Source of the DNA: Blautia sp900556555
GTDB taxonomy: Bacteria; Bacillota; Clostridia; Lachnospirales; Lachnospiraceae
Assembly: GCA_964250615.1 (NCBI GenBank)
Contig: CAXUGM010000005.1
Reading direction: 5' to 3' (one strand)
Length of the DNA: 64,000 nt
The translations under genes were made by a program, and so were the position numbers. The notes below the pieces were generated by a model that was not told where the DNA came from, did no database searches, and worked only from the letters and a program-made list of their open reading frames with translations. How positions within the stretch are numbered: the first letter of the stretch is position 1; each line of letters begins with the position of its first letter. Below are positions 26,368 through 36,400 of this stretch, one piece after another.

Positions 26368-27615
26368 TTACCACGATACTTTCTCTGTCCAGACTTTCCC
26401 TTCCGAAGGGAACATTTCCCCAAACCCAAGGTCTTCTGCCCGGATGACACAAAGTTCCTCTGACTCATACGATACTGTCACCCGAAGCCTTGTCGTCTTG
26501 TTGGGCCGTTTGGGCAGCCCATCCAGCTTCATGCTGCATCTGGTCCTGTTTCCACCATCCATCGGCGTTACAATAAATTCCAGGTCATCCCTGTCATCTA
26601 AGATCAGTTCCAGTTCTGTATGGATTTCATACCAGTTTTTTCCTGCTTCTGCCAGAACGTAAGTCTTCGGTGAGCCATTGACCATCATCTCCATTGCCAC
26701 ATGATTTCTGACCAGGGAAGGGCTTAAATATAAATACCCCTTCAAATTGCCCTCATCGCATTTTTCTCTGGCACCGTAACAAGCACCTTTCACATAAAGA
26801 TTGTTCCCGTAATATACATGCCGCTGGTTTTTGCACAAATAAGGCGTAGAGCGGACAGCCCATTCCTGGTCAAATCCATCCCCTACGATATAAATGCCGG
26901 AATATGGCTCTGTTCCACAGGATCTGGCAATCAGACGGTAGAAATTATCATCTCTTTCCACCGGATCTTGTGGAAGCTCTGCCGTAACACCATGCTCAAT
27001 GTAGGCTACGATTGGTCTTCTCTGGCTGTCAATGGACAAACTTGCAAAAGAAACCTGGTTTTCCTCAAAAAGAAACCATCCTGTTTTCCTGTTCCAGTTA
27101 TCTCTTCTGTGATTCATCACATAATAATAAAAACTTTCGTCATAATCCTGGAGAAAGATCTGTTTTCTGTCAAACCCAATCTTTGCTGCTGCCTCATAAA
27201 AAGCCTTTACCATTGCCTTGGTAAGCTTTGGCACTGTGATCATCACAGCCTTGATCTGTCTTGCCGGGTCTGCTGTCCCCAGCAAAGAAATACATCCCCT
27301 TAGATAGTGTTCCAGAAGCTCCTCTGGCCTTCTCTTCATACCATCGATTTCAATTTCTTCCTGGCTTCCAAACAATCCCAAAAGCCCATTCACAGAAATT
27401 TCGCCTTCGTTTTTTGAAAAATACCGAGCCTCCATTCCGAAATGCCAGATTTCTTCTCCTTTTTTCTTAGACAGCATGGTTGGGAACAAATACTGATTGC
27501 TCCCTGTCTTCACGGAAATGGAAATGGGTTCTTTTTCTTTCCTGTCATAATAGCAGATCTGGGACTGGAGTTTTCCAATTTCCAAACCTACGATAATATT
27601 CCGAGTCTCATTCAT
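26368..27615 (-). CDS. Hsp70/actin-fold-like protein (DUF5716-type), second gene of the trio
   Basis: 415 residues. The N-terminus IIVGLEIGKLQSQICYY resembles the phosphate-1 loop of Hsp70/actin ATPases (there GIDLGTTNS), but the usual Thr/Ser and Asp are altered. Later, YIVGDGFDQEWA and VKGACYGA resemble the adenosine motif and the GAA helix that ends Hsp70 nucleotide-binding domains. The remaining 100 residues are beta-rich and could replace the peptide-binding domain. I believe this corresponds to Pfam DUF5716, restricted to Lachnospiraceae; that name is from memory. It begins 15 bases after the giant gene and is followed by the TPR gene. A chaperone-like or scaffolding machine is plausible; whether it hydrolyses ATP is unknown. 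Confidence 0.7.
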   Translation of the reverse strand: MNETRNIIVGLEIGKLQSQICYYDRKEKEPISISVKTGSNQYLFPTMLSKKKGEEIWHFGMEARYFSKNEGEISVNGLLGLFGSQEEIEIDGMKRRPEELLEHYLRGCISLLGTADPARQIKAVMITVPKLTKAMVKAFYEAAAKIGFDRKQIFLQDYDESFYYYVMNHRRDNWNRKTGWFLFEENQVSFASLSIDSQRRPIVAYIEHGVTAELPQDPVERDDNFYRLIARSCGTEPYSGIYIVGDGFDQEWAVRSTPYLCKNQRHVYYGNNLYVKGACYGAREKCDEGNLKGYLYLSPSLVRNHVAMEMMVNGSPKTYVLAEAGKNWYEIHTELELILDDRDDLEFIVTPMDGGNRTRCSMKLDGLPKRPNKTTRLRVTVSYESEELCVIRAEDLGFGEMFPSEGKVWTEKVSW

Positions 27616-27630
27616 TCCATTTTCCCTCCT

Positions 27631-30600
27631 TTAATCTATCAGTGGGAACAGTTGCCCAATCTGCTGCTCCTGTCTCAGATACTCTTCTTCCATACGGCAC
27701 AAATCCTCTGTCTGTCCTCTTTCTTTCATCTGAAGCATGGCATTTAACATCTGGTACTTACTTCTTCCGGTAAAACCAGACTTATCTACTGTAAGTATCT
27801 GTTTTTCTGTTATTTCCCTGCTGCCTTCCTGCTCTATGACAAAATACACCATGAGCTTTTCTCCATAAAACAAGACAAAATCCTTATTATAAATCCCCTG
27901 ATACCGTTCTTTGATGGGCTCTGTCTTTTCCTCAGACAGCACATGCTCCCGCTCAATCTGATAATGAATGGTTACTTTTGCACCTGGTTTTGCTTTACAC
28001 TCAGCAAACAGTTTATCATCCATCTGGTATATCTGAAGCAGTTCTTCCGGAAGTTTCTGGAAAAAGGCAAATTTCAGCCGTTCTTCTTCACATTCCTCCA
28101 AAATTTTGCCTGCCTGTTTCATCTTTCTGTCATCCCAGTTGTTTTCTTCTGTATCATGCTTCAAAAGTGCAAGCCTGCAAATAATATCGCACTCCCACTG
28201 ATGCTCCAGGACTTTCTCCAGAGCTTCAAACAAAAATTTGTCCTTTTGGGCTTCTCCCACAAAATACTCATAAGATTCAAAGGTAAGATAGGCAAGAAGT
28301 ACCTGCTCTCTTCCCCCCTGGCTGATATATTCCTGAAGAACCTTCAGCCCCTGGGGATGTGCATATCGGGTGAACATGCTGTATAAAAGAATCTTTTCTT
28401 CCAGCCCATAACAATCCACTGCAAAGCCCATGGCACGTTCCCATAGCCATACCATCTCATCTACCGGGCCTTCAAAATGCTTCACCAGATATCGGAGAAG
28501 GATTTCATCATACACGCCTTCCCTTACAATATAGGATGCAAGAAGCAGCATTTCTTCTTCGTATTCAAATTCCAGGTTTAAAATCATCTGGCTGCAAAGC
28601 CGAAGCAAAACCGGAATATCAATGTTTTCATAACCATATTCGCATACCAGATCATAAGCCCCAAGAAACATATCCTGTTTCACAAGAATGGTGATCAGAA
28701 GACGTTTGTTCACTCTTGCAAATTCTCTGAAATCCATGTTTTTCAGAGATTCCCGCAGGTTTCTGTTATCCATCTGTGATTCATAATACAGCAAAAGACG
28801 TTTCCTGATTTCCTGCCTGTAGGAATCCGTAAAATCTTCCTGTTCCAGTACAGCCTGGAAATTTTCTATATTCTGCTCATTCACTGGATTTTCATGCTTC
28901 AGTTCCCCACAGACATGAAGCAGCATTCCTAGATACTTTCTTCCATCTTTGCATAATTTACCGGAAAGCTCCTCTACGTCCAGAAGCGGATGAATATTAT
29001 AATCCACCGTTGCCACATACCGCCTCTGGCAACTGTCTTCAAAAAGCACGGCTGCGTCTTTTGTATAAAGAGAGATATAGGCCGTCTTGTCTGCACAGAC
29101 ATAGACCTGCTCTTTTTTCATGGATGCATGACGGACAATCACCCTTCTGATCTTAGGGTCATCACAATAAATCCTCTGTGTGAATAAAACCCTTGCAAGA
29201 GCTGCACGTACATTTTCGTCTTGAGAGTCCACGCAAAACTCCTGATAAACCACAGCGAAATCCTCATTCATCCTTCCTTCTTTTATTTTCTCACAGGCAA
29301 AGACTTCCATTTTTTTCCGGTATGCCTGATAGGTGTCAGGATCAATGTCTTTGTTGCGAATTACATTGCTGTACACAAATGCTTTTTTCTTATCACTTAG
29401 CGTATTATTATATCCAAAATACAGACGGATTACCTTTGGCAGAACCTTCTGGTAATTCCTGCTCATGGTCTCAATATAATATTCATACAGTCCTGTGATT
29501 TTCAGTTCTGACAGCACGGCCAGTTCATACCACCTGAAATATTCCTGCTTCCTGGGTTCCCCTTTCATGATAAGCTGGCAGATTCCTTTGACTGCCTGTG
29601 AGGAAGGATAAAGTTCATAGGCTGTTTCCAGAATTTCGTACACTTTTTGTGAAAATCCTTTCATCTGTCCTGCCAGGTCCACTGCCCGAAAAGCCATCTC
29701 TTCTGTGAGAATGCCATACTTTTCTGCAAATAAAAATACCTGCACTGTAAACGCATTCATTTTGCGGAATACAGAGCCGTCTTCCGCACCTAATTTGCAT
29801 GCCATAAGATACAAAAACGGACTGCGGCATCCTGTGCGGTACTGTTCTTCCAGAAGGAACATTTTCCTTGCCTGAGTTCTCAGTGCTTCTCCATCCATCT
29901 GGAAAATCATATATAACAGCAGTTCACTGTCCACCCGCCGCTGATAGAGCTGGTAGAGTCTGGAAATAGTATTTTCTCTTGACTGGGTGCTCCTTTGGGA
30001 ATACTCATTAAGATATAAAAAAGCACCTTCCAATTCTTCTTCCTGATGCACTTTCTGGTTATTTTCCAGTGCATCCAAAAGTCTCCTTGCCTCTTCTTTC
30101 TCTCCTTTTATCAGATAGACATAGGCTTCAAATAACTGGCATTCCGTAGAATAATAGCCATTTTCCTTTAATTCTTCCAGCAAGTCCTGCATGTTGCTGC
30201 ACCAGGCATCCGGCTCAATACGTCCAAGATGCAGATTCAGAAGCTCCTTCGCTGCACCCAGACGTTTTTTCTTCTCGTATGCAGTGACATTGACCTGAAT
30301 ACGGCTGCTTTTCGATGCTGTAATTTCATAGGTAATGGTCTCATATACAGTTTTTATCCGGATTCTGCCTAAGTTTCTTCCTCTTCCCAGGTATTCCCTG
30401 CGGATGATATATTCCAAATCATAGACACTGCCAATAAAGTGTCCGTCTTGGATAGATGTTTTCTCCACCTCCAGGAACTCTCCCTCTGTCTCAATCTCTG
30501 CACGGAGAAATCCCCATCCGCTCCGCCTGATTCTAAGAGTATCTTTCAAGGAACTCTGCACCTCATAAAGCTCCAGGGACTCCTTTTCCAGGCTTAGGGA

Positions 30601-31170
30601 TACCGGCTTTTTCAGCCCTGCTCCTATGAGAAATTCTTCCAGGTTCTGATAGGGAACAGGAGCTTTTGACATAGACTCATAATAAGGCAGCAATTCTTCC
30701 CTGTCTTTCAATAATTGTGCAAAAGAGGCATCTGCAAATAACTGATATGCCTCTCTGAAATCATCTTTTGCAAGATTTACAAACTCTTCCAGTGTCCGCA
30801 CTGCACCCTGGGAAGTACGCACCTCCGGTTTCTTAACAGCAATTGAAAAAGGCACCCTGTATTCTCCTATACTGGTGCTTAATACAATCTCTCCTGCAAT
30901 GATATCCTGGCCTTCCAGGCCTTCTGCGTCTATTCCATAAGGAAGCCGTACTGTTTCTCCTGAAAATTTCTCTTTTCCTAAAAGAAATCTTCTGTGAGTG
31001 GAGTAAGCCATTCCCTTAATTCTTCTATGATCTTCTGCCCAGAATTCCAGCTCTCCCCTAAGCTTTTCCTCTGGCAGGGTATCCAGTACGATTTCTCCTG
31101 CAGACAATTTCAGTCCTGGTACATCATACTCAAATCTTCCATTTATCAGTTGTTCCATTCTTGTTTTCAA
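27631..31170 (-). CDS. Giant uncharacterised protein (DUF5717-type), first gene of the trio
   Basis: About 1180 residues, cytoplasmic, with no signal peptide and no catalytic motif that I know. The first 320 residues look beta-rich, with repeated charged segments (ILSTSIGEYRVPFSIAVKK); the remaining 850 are mostly amphipathic helices with weak TPR-like pairs, for example LIKGEKEEARRLLDALEN near 375. It probably is a large helical scaffold. I recall the family name DUF5717 for such clostridial proteins, always near a DUF5716 gene. The start is unsure: a TTG six bases after AGGGTG fits best, an ATG four codons later (31158) is the alternative, and an earlier ATG extends the frame but lies by the promoter. 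A strong promoter precedes it. Confidence 0.7.
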   Translation of the reverse strand: MKTRMEQLINGRFEYDVPGLKLSAGEIVLDTLPEEKLRGELEFWAEDHRRIKGMAYSTHRRFLLGKEKFSGETVRLPYGIDAEGLEGQDIIAGEIVLSTSIGEYRVPFSIAVKKPEVRTSQGAVRTLEEFVNLAKDDFREAYQLFADASFAQLLKDREELLPYYESMSKAPVPYQNLEEFLIGAGLKKPVSLSLEKESLELYEVQSSLKDTLRIRRSGWGFLRAEIETEGEFLEVEKTSIQDGHFIGSVYDLEYIIRREYLGRGRNLGRIRIKTVYETITYEITASKSSRIQVNVTAYEKKKRLGAAKELLNLHLGRIEPDAWCSNMQDLLEELKENGYYSTECQLFEAYVYLIKGEKEEARRLLDALENNQKVHQEEELEGAFLYLNEYSQRSTQSRENTISRLYQLYQRRVDSELLLYMIFQMDGEALRTQARKMFLLEEQYRTGCRSPFLYLMACKLGAEDGSVFRKMNAFTVQVFLFAEKYGILTEEMAFRAVDLAGQMKGFSQKVYEILETAYELYPSSQAVKGICQLIMKGEPRKQEYFRWYELAVLSELKITGLYEYYIETMSRNYQKVLPKVIRLYFGYNNTLSDKKKAFVYSNVIRNKDIDPDTYQAYRKKMEVFACEKIKEGRMNEDFAVVYQEFCVDSQDENVRAALARVLFTQRIYCDDPKIRRVIVRHASMKKEQVYVCADKTAYISLYTKDAAVLFEDSCQRRYVATVDYNIHPLLDVEELSGKLCKDGRKYLGMLLHVCGELKHENPVNEQNIENFQAVLEQEDFTDSYRQEIRKRLLLYYESQMDNRNLRESLKNMDFREFARVNKRLLITILVKQDMFLGAYDLVCEYGYENIDIPVLLRLCSQMILNLEFEYEEEMLLLASYIVREGVYDEILLRYLVKHFEGPVDEMVWLWERAMGFAVDCYGLEEKILLYSMFTRYAHPQGLKVLQEYISQGGREQVLLAYLTFESYEYFVGEAQKDKFLFEALEKVLEHQWECDIICRLALLKHDTEENNWDDRKMKQAGKILEECEEERLKFAFFQKLPEELLQIYQMDDKLFAECKAKPGAKVTIHYQIEREHVLSEEKTEPIKERYQGIYNKDFVLFYGEKLMVYFVIEQEGSREITEKQILTVDKSGFTGRSKYQMLNAMLQMKERGQTEDLCRMEEEYLRQEQQIGQLFPLID

Positions 31171-31223
31171 TTTATCACCCTTACCCTGTCTCGTATAGTA
31201 ACTATGAATTCCATATTGAATCC

Positions 31224-31253
31224 TTGACCACAATCTGCTACTATGGATTATAC
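31224..31253 (+). promoter_or_regulatory. Possible promoter of the aminotransferase gene
   Basis: TTGACC, 18 bases, TTATAC, about 54 bases before the ATG at 31307. Its -10 overlaps that of the divergent giant-gene promoter. A wider spacer makes this less certain than its neighbour. Confidence 0.4.
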
Positions 31254-31275
31254 ACTACAACAGTCTGCTGTGCAA
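31247..31275 (-). promoter_or_regulatory. Sigma-A promoter of the giant/Hsp70-like/TPR operon
   Basis: TTGCAC, 17 bases, TATAAT on the minus strand, about 70 bases before the proposed TTG start. It gives a short leader and places the trio in a single operon. Confidence 0.75.
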
Positions 31276-31306
31276 CGTACAATAAACATGAAAGCGAGGC
31301 GTACCC

Positions 31307-32404
31307 ATGCTGAAACATAAAGACCATTTCCATGGCAGTGACCTGGAAAAAATTGAAGAAATCTATCATATCAAAAAAGAGGACATTACCAGTTTCTCCG
31401 CAAACGTCAATCCTCTTGGCATCTCTCCCATGCTCAGGGATACTCTTTCCAAGCATGTAGATGCTATTTCTACTTATCCTGACCGTGACTACACAAAGCT
31501 TCGCAAGAGTATCTGCGACTATACCGGTGCTGAATTTGACAACATCATCGTAGGCAATGGTTCTACTGAGCTGATCTCCCTGTTTATTCAGACTACTCAG
31601 CCCCAGAAAGCCCTGATCTTAGGCCCTACCTATTCAGAATATGAACGTGAGATTGCCCTGCAGGGAGGACAGACTCTTTATTATCCTTTAAAAGAAGAAG
31701 ATTTATTCCAGATAAATGTAGAAGATTTCTGCAGCCGGCTCAACGACAGCCTGGATCTTCTGGTACTGTGCAATCCGAACAATCCAACTTCCACAGCCAT
31801 TACCAGAAAAGACATGCGGAAAATCCTGGACCGTGCCATGCAGTTTGGTATTTCTGTTATGGTGGATGAGACTTATGAAGAATTTACAGATGCCGGAAGC
31901 AAGATTTCCTCCATTCCTCTTACTAATAATTACAATAACCTCATTGTACTGAGAGGAATTTCCAAGTTCTTTGCAGCTCCCGGCCTCCGTCTCGGATATG
32001 CCGTGACCGGAAATCCTGACCTGCTGAAATATATTAATACCAAGAAGAATCCATGGACTATCAACAGCCTGGCGGAAATCGCAGGATGTATCATGTTCTC
32101 AGATAAAGAATATATCGAAAAAACAAGAGCTCTGATTACCAGTGAGCGGAACCGTCTGTATGAACTCATGAGTACCTGGGAGCACGTAAAGGTGTATCCT
32201 TCCTGCTCTAATTTTCTTTTGGTGAAGATTTTGAGAGAAGATGTGACTTCTGAAATGGTATTTGATCATTGCATCAGAAAGGGCCTGATGATCCGGGACT
32301 GCTCTACCTTCCCGTTTCTGGATAATTCCTTTATCCGTTTCTGTGTCATGAGCCCGGAGAAAAATGACGAGCTGATGGAGGCGTTAAAAGAATTGGGGTT
32401 ATAA
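31307..32404 (+). CDS. PLP-dependent class I/II aminotransferase, HisC/CobD-like
   Basis: 365 residues. Fold-type I features are NGSTELISLF near residue 84, CNPNNPTST near 162, VDETYEEF near 186, and the Schiff-base lysine in SKFFAAPGLRLGY near 224. HGSDLEKIEE and SFSANVNPLG at the N-terminus resemble threonine-phosphate decarboxylase (CobD), which makes the aminopropanol arm of cobamides; histidinol-phosphate aminotransferase is the close alternative. No cobalamin or histidine genes are next to it, so the substrate stays open. It is a single plus-strand gene between the trio and purC, with AGCGAGG as ribosome site. Confidence 0.8.
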   Translation: MLKHKDHFHGSDLEKIEEIYHIKKEDITSFSANVNPLGISPMLRDTLSKHVDAISTYPDRDYTKLRKSICDYTGAEFDNIIVGNGSTELISLFIQTTQPQKALILGPTYSEYEREIALQGGQTLYYPLKEEDLFQINVEDFCSRLNDSLDLLVLCNPNNPTSTAITRKDMRKILDRAMQFGISVMVDETYEEFTDAGSKISSIPLTNNYNNLIVLRGISKFFAAPGLRLGYAVTGNPDLLKYINTKKNPWTINSLAEIAGCIMFSDKEYIEKTRALITSERNRLYELMSTWEHVKVYPSCSNFLLVKILREDVTSEMVFDHCIRKGLMIRDCSTFPFLDNSFIRFCVMSPEKNDELMEALKELGL

Positions 32405-32435
32405 AAAAGCAACGGCTGGCCACATCAGCCAGCCG
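32403..32435 (-). terminator. Terminator after purC
   Basis: An 8-bp stem CGGCTGGC/GCCAGCCG with a 7-base loop, followed on the minus strand by TTGCTTTTTTAT. It sits just after the convergent aminotransferase stop; the T-run favours the minus (purC) direction. Confidence 0.8.
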
Positions 32436-32523
32436 CTCATACTTAATAGGCTAAAAATCGCAAAACAATATTTTCAACCGATAAAGGCATGGAACCTGAG
32501 TATTGACCTCACAAGAAACCTTC

Positions 32524-33393
32524 CTAAAATTTCTCCCCGGAAAGCAGTTCATAAGCTTCTTTGTACTTGTCCACCGTCTTTTCTACTACTTCATCCGGCA
32601 GCAGGAAATCACTGTCCGGGTTTGCTTTTAACCAGTCTCTCACATACTGTTTATCAAAAGAAGGTTGTCCCTGTCCCGGCTTATAACCGTCAAGAGGCCA
32701 GAATCTGGAGCTGTCCGGTGTGAGCATCTCATCACCAAGTACCACTTCCCCATTCTCATCCAGGCCAAACTCAAACTTGGTATCCGCAATAATGATATTT
32801 TTGGTCAATGCATATTCTGCACATTTCTTGTAAAGTGCAATGGTATAATCACGCAGTTTCTCTGCGTACTCCCTTCCTTTTCCAGGATATGCTTTTTCGA
32901 GTGTTTCTACTGTTGCCTCAAAAGAAACATTTTCATCATGGTCACCGATTTCTGCCTTTGTGGATGGTGTATAAATAGGTTCCGGCAGCTTATCGGATTC
33001 CTGTAAGCCTTCCGGCAGGGAAATGCCGCATACCGTACCATTTTCCTGGTAACTTGCCCAGCCGCTCCCTGAAATATAACCTCTGACAATACATTCTACA
33101 GGCAGCATTTCCAGCTTTTTACAAAGCATCACATGATTCTGAAACTCCGGCTGTCTGAAATATTCCGGCATATCCTCCGTGTCTGTGGAAATCATATGAT
33201 TGGGAACAATGTCTTTTGTAAAATCAAACCAGAACTTGGACATTTTGGTGAGAACCGCACCTTTGTCTGTAATCTTATTCTTCAGGATGTAATCGAATGC
33301 GGATATTCTGTCTGTCGCATACATTACAAGCTGGTCACCAATATCAAAAATCTGACGCACTTTACCTTCTTTAAATGGTTTGTATTCCTGCAT
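32524..33393 (-). CDS. purC: Phosphoribosylaminoimidazole-succinocarboxamide synthase (SAICAR synthase)
   Basis: 289 residues, the longer clostridial/fungal-like form. It joins CAIR and aspartate using ATP in purine synthesis. Seen are FKEGKVRQIFDIGDQLVMYATDRISAFD-like sequence at the start (KVRQIF is the ATP P-loop-like motif), VECIVRGYISGSGW near 105, and IADTKFEFG near 210 with DEMLTPDSSRFWP. The ATG has AAAGGTGAAATT ahead; longer frames run into the promoter. It is transcribed alone. Confidence 0.95.
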   Translation of the reverse strand: MQEYKPFKEGKVRQIFDIGDQLVMYATDRISAFDYILKNKITDKGAVLTKMSKFWFDFTKDIVPNHMISTDTEDMPEYFRQPEFQNHVMLCKKLEMLPVECIVRGYISGSGWASYQENGTVCGISLPEGLQESDKLPEPIYTPSTKAEIGDHDENVSFEATVETLEKAYPGKGREYAEKLRDYTIALYKKCAEYALTKNIIIADTKFEFGLDENGEVVLGDEMLTPDSSRFWPLDGYKPGQGQPSFDKQYVRDWLKANPDSDFLLPDEVVEKTVDKYKEAYELLSGEKF

Positions 33394-33429
33394 AATTTCA
33401 CCTTTCCTCTTCTTTCTTTTTTCCACTAC

Positions 33430-33458
33430 ATCATATAGCGGATTATGCTTTCTTGCAA
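33430..33458 (-). promoter_or_regulatory. Sigma-A promoter of purC
   Basis: On the minus strand TTGCAA, 17 bases, TATGAT, about 37 bases before the purC ATG. It lies in the gap after the polC stop. Confidence 0.7.
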
Positions 33459-33488
33459 TAATTTTTTTCAAAAAAAGCGAAAAAAACT

Positions 33489-36400
33489 TTACTGAAAATC
33501 AAACAAGGACATCTGATTTGACTGTGGAAGTTTTCCAAAAAGCCCCAGATCATTCATCAGATCAATGGTGGAAACCGTAACTTTTGTCCTGTTTCTGAAG
33601 TCATCTAAAGAAAGAAATTCTCCTTCTTCTGCGGCTGCCACCACAGCATCTGCTGCACGGTCTCCAAGACCTTCAATGGTATCCAGTGCCGGCATTAATT
33701 TTCCATCTATGATCTGGAAGGTATGGGCATTTGCCTTATAAATATCAATGGGTACAAACTCAAATCCTCTCGCATACATCTCCTGTACAATCTTCATATC
33801 CTTATAGGTATCCTGCTCTTTTTTGCTGAGCGTATCTTTTCGTTTCTCATAATCATCCATGAAATATTCCAGTTTTTCTTTTCCCTGGCACATGAGTTCA
33901 TAAGAAAAAGCAGTGGCACGGATACTAAAATACGCTGCATAATAAGCAAGTGGATAGAAAATCTTACAGTAGGCAATTCTCCATCCCATCATAACATAAG
34001 CCGCTGCATGGGCTTTTGGGAACATATATTTGATCTTCTTACAGGAGCCAATATACCAGTCCGGTACATCATGCTTTTTCATTTCTTCTTCCCACTCCGG
34101 CTTCAGTCCTTTTCCCTTACGGACACTCTCCATAATGGTAAATGCCTGTCCATGCTCCAGACCTTTATTAATCAGATAGATCATAATATCATCACGGGTA
34201 CAGATACAGGTGGTAATGGTCGCTGTCCCTGATTTAATCAAATCCTGGGCATTTCCAAGCCATACATCTGTACCGTGGGACAGACCGGAAATACGCACCA
34301 AATCCGAAAAAGACGTAGGATTGGCATCAATTAACATCTGCATGGCAAACTCTGTTCCGAATTCAGGAATTCCCAGGCATCCCAGAGGACAGCCTCTGAT
34401 ATCTGCTGGTGTCAGCCCCAATGCCTCTGTTCCCTTAAACAAAGACATAACTTCCTTGGAATCCAGTGGAATTTCCCTGGCATTGATTCCTGTCAAGTCC
34501 TCCAGCATACGAATCATGGTAGGATCATCGTGTCCCAGTATATCCAGCTTCAGCAAGTTGGAGTCAATGGAATGATAATCAAAATGTGTGGTGATAATAT
34601 CACTGTTCATATCATTTGCAGGATGCTGTACTGGGGTAAACTCTTCAATATCCCATCCAATAGGAAGTACAATAATACCTCCCGGATGCTGCCCTGTGGT
34701 TCTCCGAACTCCGGTACATCCCTGGACAATGCGGTTAATCTCGCAGTTTCGCTTCCGCTGACCCCGCTCCTCGTAATAATTTTTCACATACCCAAAGGCT
34801 GTTTTTTCAGCCAGCGTACCGATAGTTCCTGCCTTAAAGGTCTGTCCCGCACCGAAAATAACCTCTACATAGCGGTGTGCTTTTCCCTGATAATCACCGG
34901 AAAAGTTCAGGTCAATATCCGGCTCCTTATCTCCCTTAAATCCCAGGAATGTCTCAAAGGGAATGTCAAATCCTTCTTTTACAAGTGGTTCTCCGCACAC
35001 CGGACAATTTTTATCCGGCATATCACATCCGGCTCTTCCGGAATACTCCCGGACTTCCGGGGAATCAAAATCCGCATAATGACATTTTGCACAATAATAA
35101 TGAGGACTTAAAGGATTTACTTCCGTAATTCCCGACATCGTAGCAGCAAAGGAAGAACCTACAGAACCTCTGGAACCTACCAGGTAACCGTCACTGTTGC
35201 TCTTCCACACCAGTTTCTGGGCAATCATATACATAACCGCATAACCATTGGAAATAATGGAATTTAATTCTCTTTCCAGACGTTCTTCTACCGTTTTAGG
35301 AAGCTCTTCTCCATAAATTTCATGTGCACGGTTGTAGCAGATTTCTCTTAACATGGCATCTGAATTTTCAATGACAGGAGGACATTTTCCCTTATGAATA
35401 GGTGAAATTTTTTCTACCATATCTGCAATCTTATTCGGATTTTCAATGACAATTTCCTCTGCTTTTTCTCTTCCTAAATAAGCAAATTCCTCCAGCATTT
35501 CCTCTGTTGTACGCAGATACAGAGGCGCCTGGTCATCTGCATCATCAAATCCTTTTCCAGCCATAATAATCCTACGGTACACCTCATCTTCTGGGTCCAG
35601 AAAATGCACATCGCAGGTAGCCACCACCGGCTTATTAAAGGCTTCTCCCAGTTTTATAATTTTACGGTTTATTTCCTGCAGGTCTTCTTCTGAATTAATA
35701 TCAGACCGATCCTCATTTCGTATCATAAAGGCATTGTTTCCAAGGGGCTGAACTTCCAGATAATCATAGAAGTTTACCAGCCGGGCAATCTCTGCCTCCG
35801 GCCTTCCGTTTAAGATTGCCTGATACAGTTCCCCTGCCTCACAGGCAGAGCCGATCATCAGTCCTTCCTGGTATTTCAGGTACAGACTTTTGGGAATCCT
35901 GGGTCTTCTGTGATAATAAATCAGGTGGGAATCTGAAATCAGGTGATACAGATTGACTCTTCCCACATCATTTTTAGCCAGGATAATGGCATGGTATGTG
36001 GGCATCTTCTGTACCGATTCTACTGACACAGCTCCCTTTTTATTCAGATCATCCAAGTCCATGATATCCCTTTCCTCACACATGGGAATAAACTTTTCAA
36101 AGATTTCTGTCGTACACGCTGCATCATCCACTGCCCTGTGGTGGTGCTCCAGGGAAACACCTACTGCCTTGGCTACTGTATCCAGCTTAAAACGGTTTAA
36201 CTGGGGCAGCAGAAAACGTGCCATACCAACCGTATCTACTATGGTATCTTCTCTTTGAATCCCAATATCCGCATAATTTTTCTGGATAAAGCTCATATCA
36301 AACTCTGCATTGTGGGCTACCATGACACATCCACGGCAAAATTCCTCAAACTGAGGCAGAATTACATCAATGGTAGGAGCATCTTTTACCATGTTATCGT

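Noticed and set aside
31158..31233. Upstream ATG (31233) as start of the giant gene
   Set aside because: It lies only seven bases from the expected transcription start and has no ribosome site; the TTG at 31170 or ATG at 31158 fits better.
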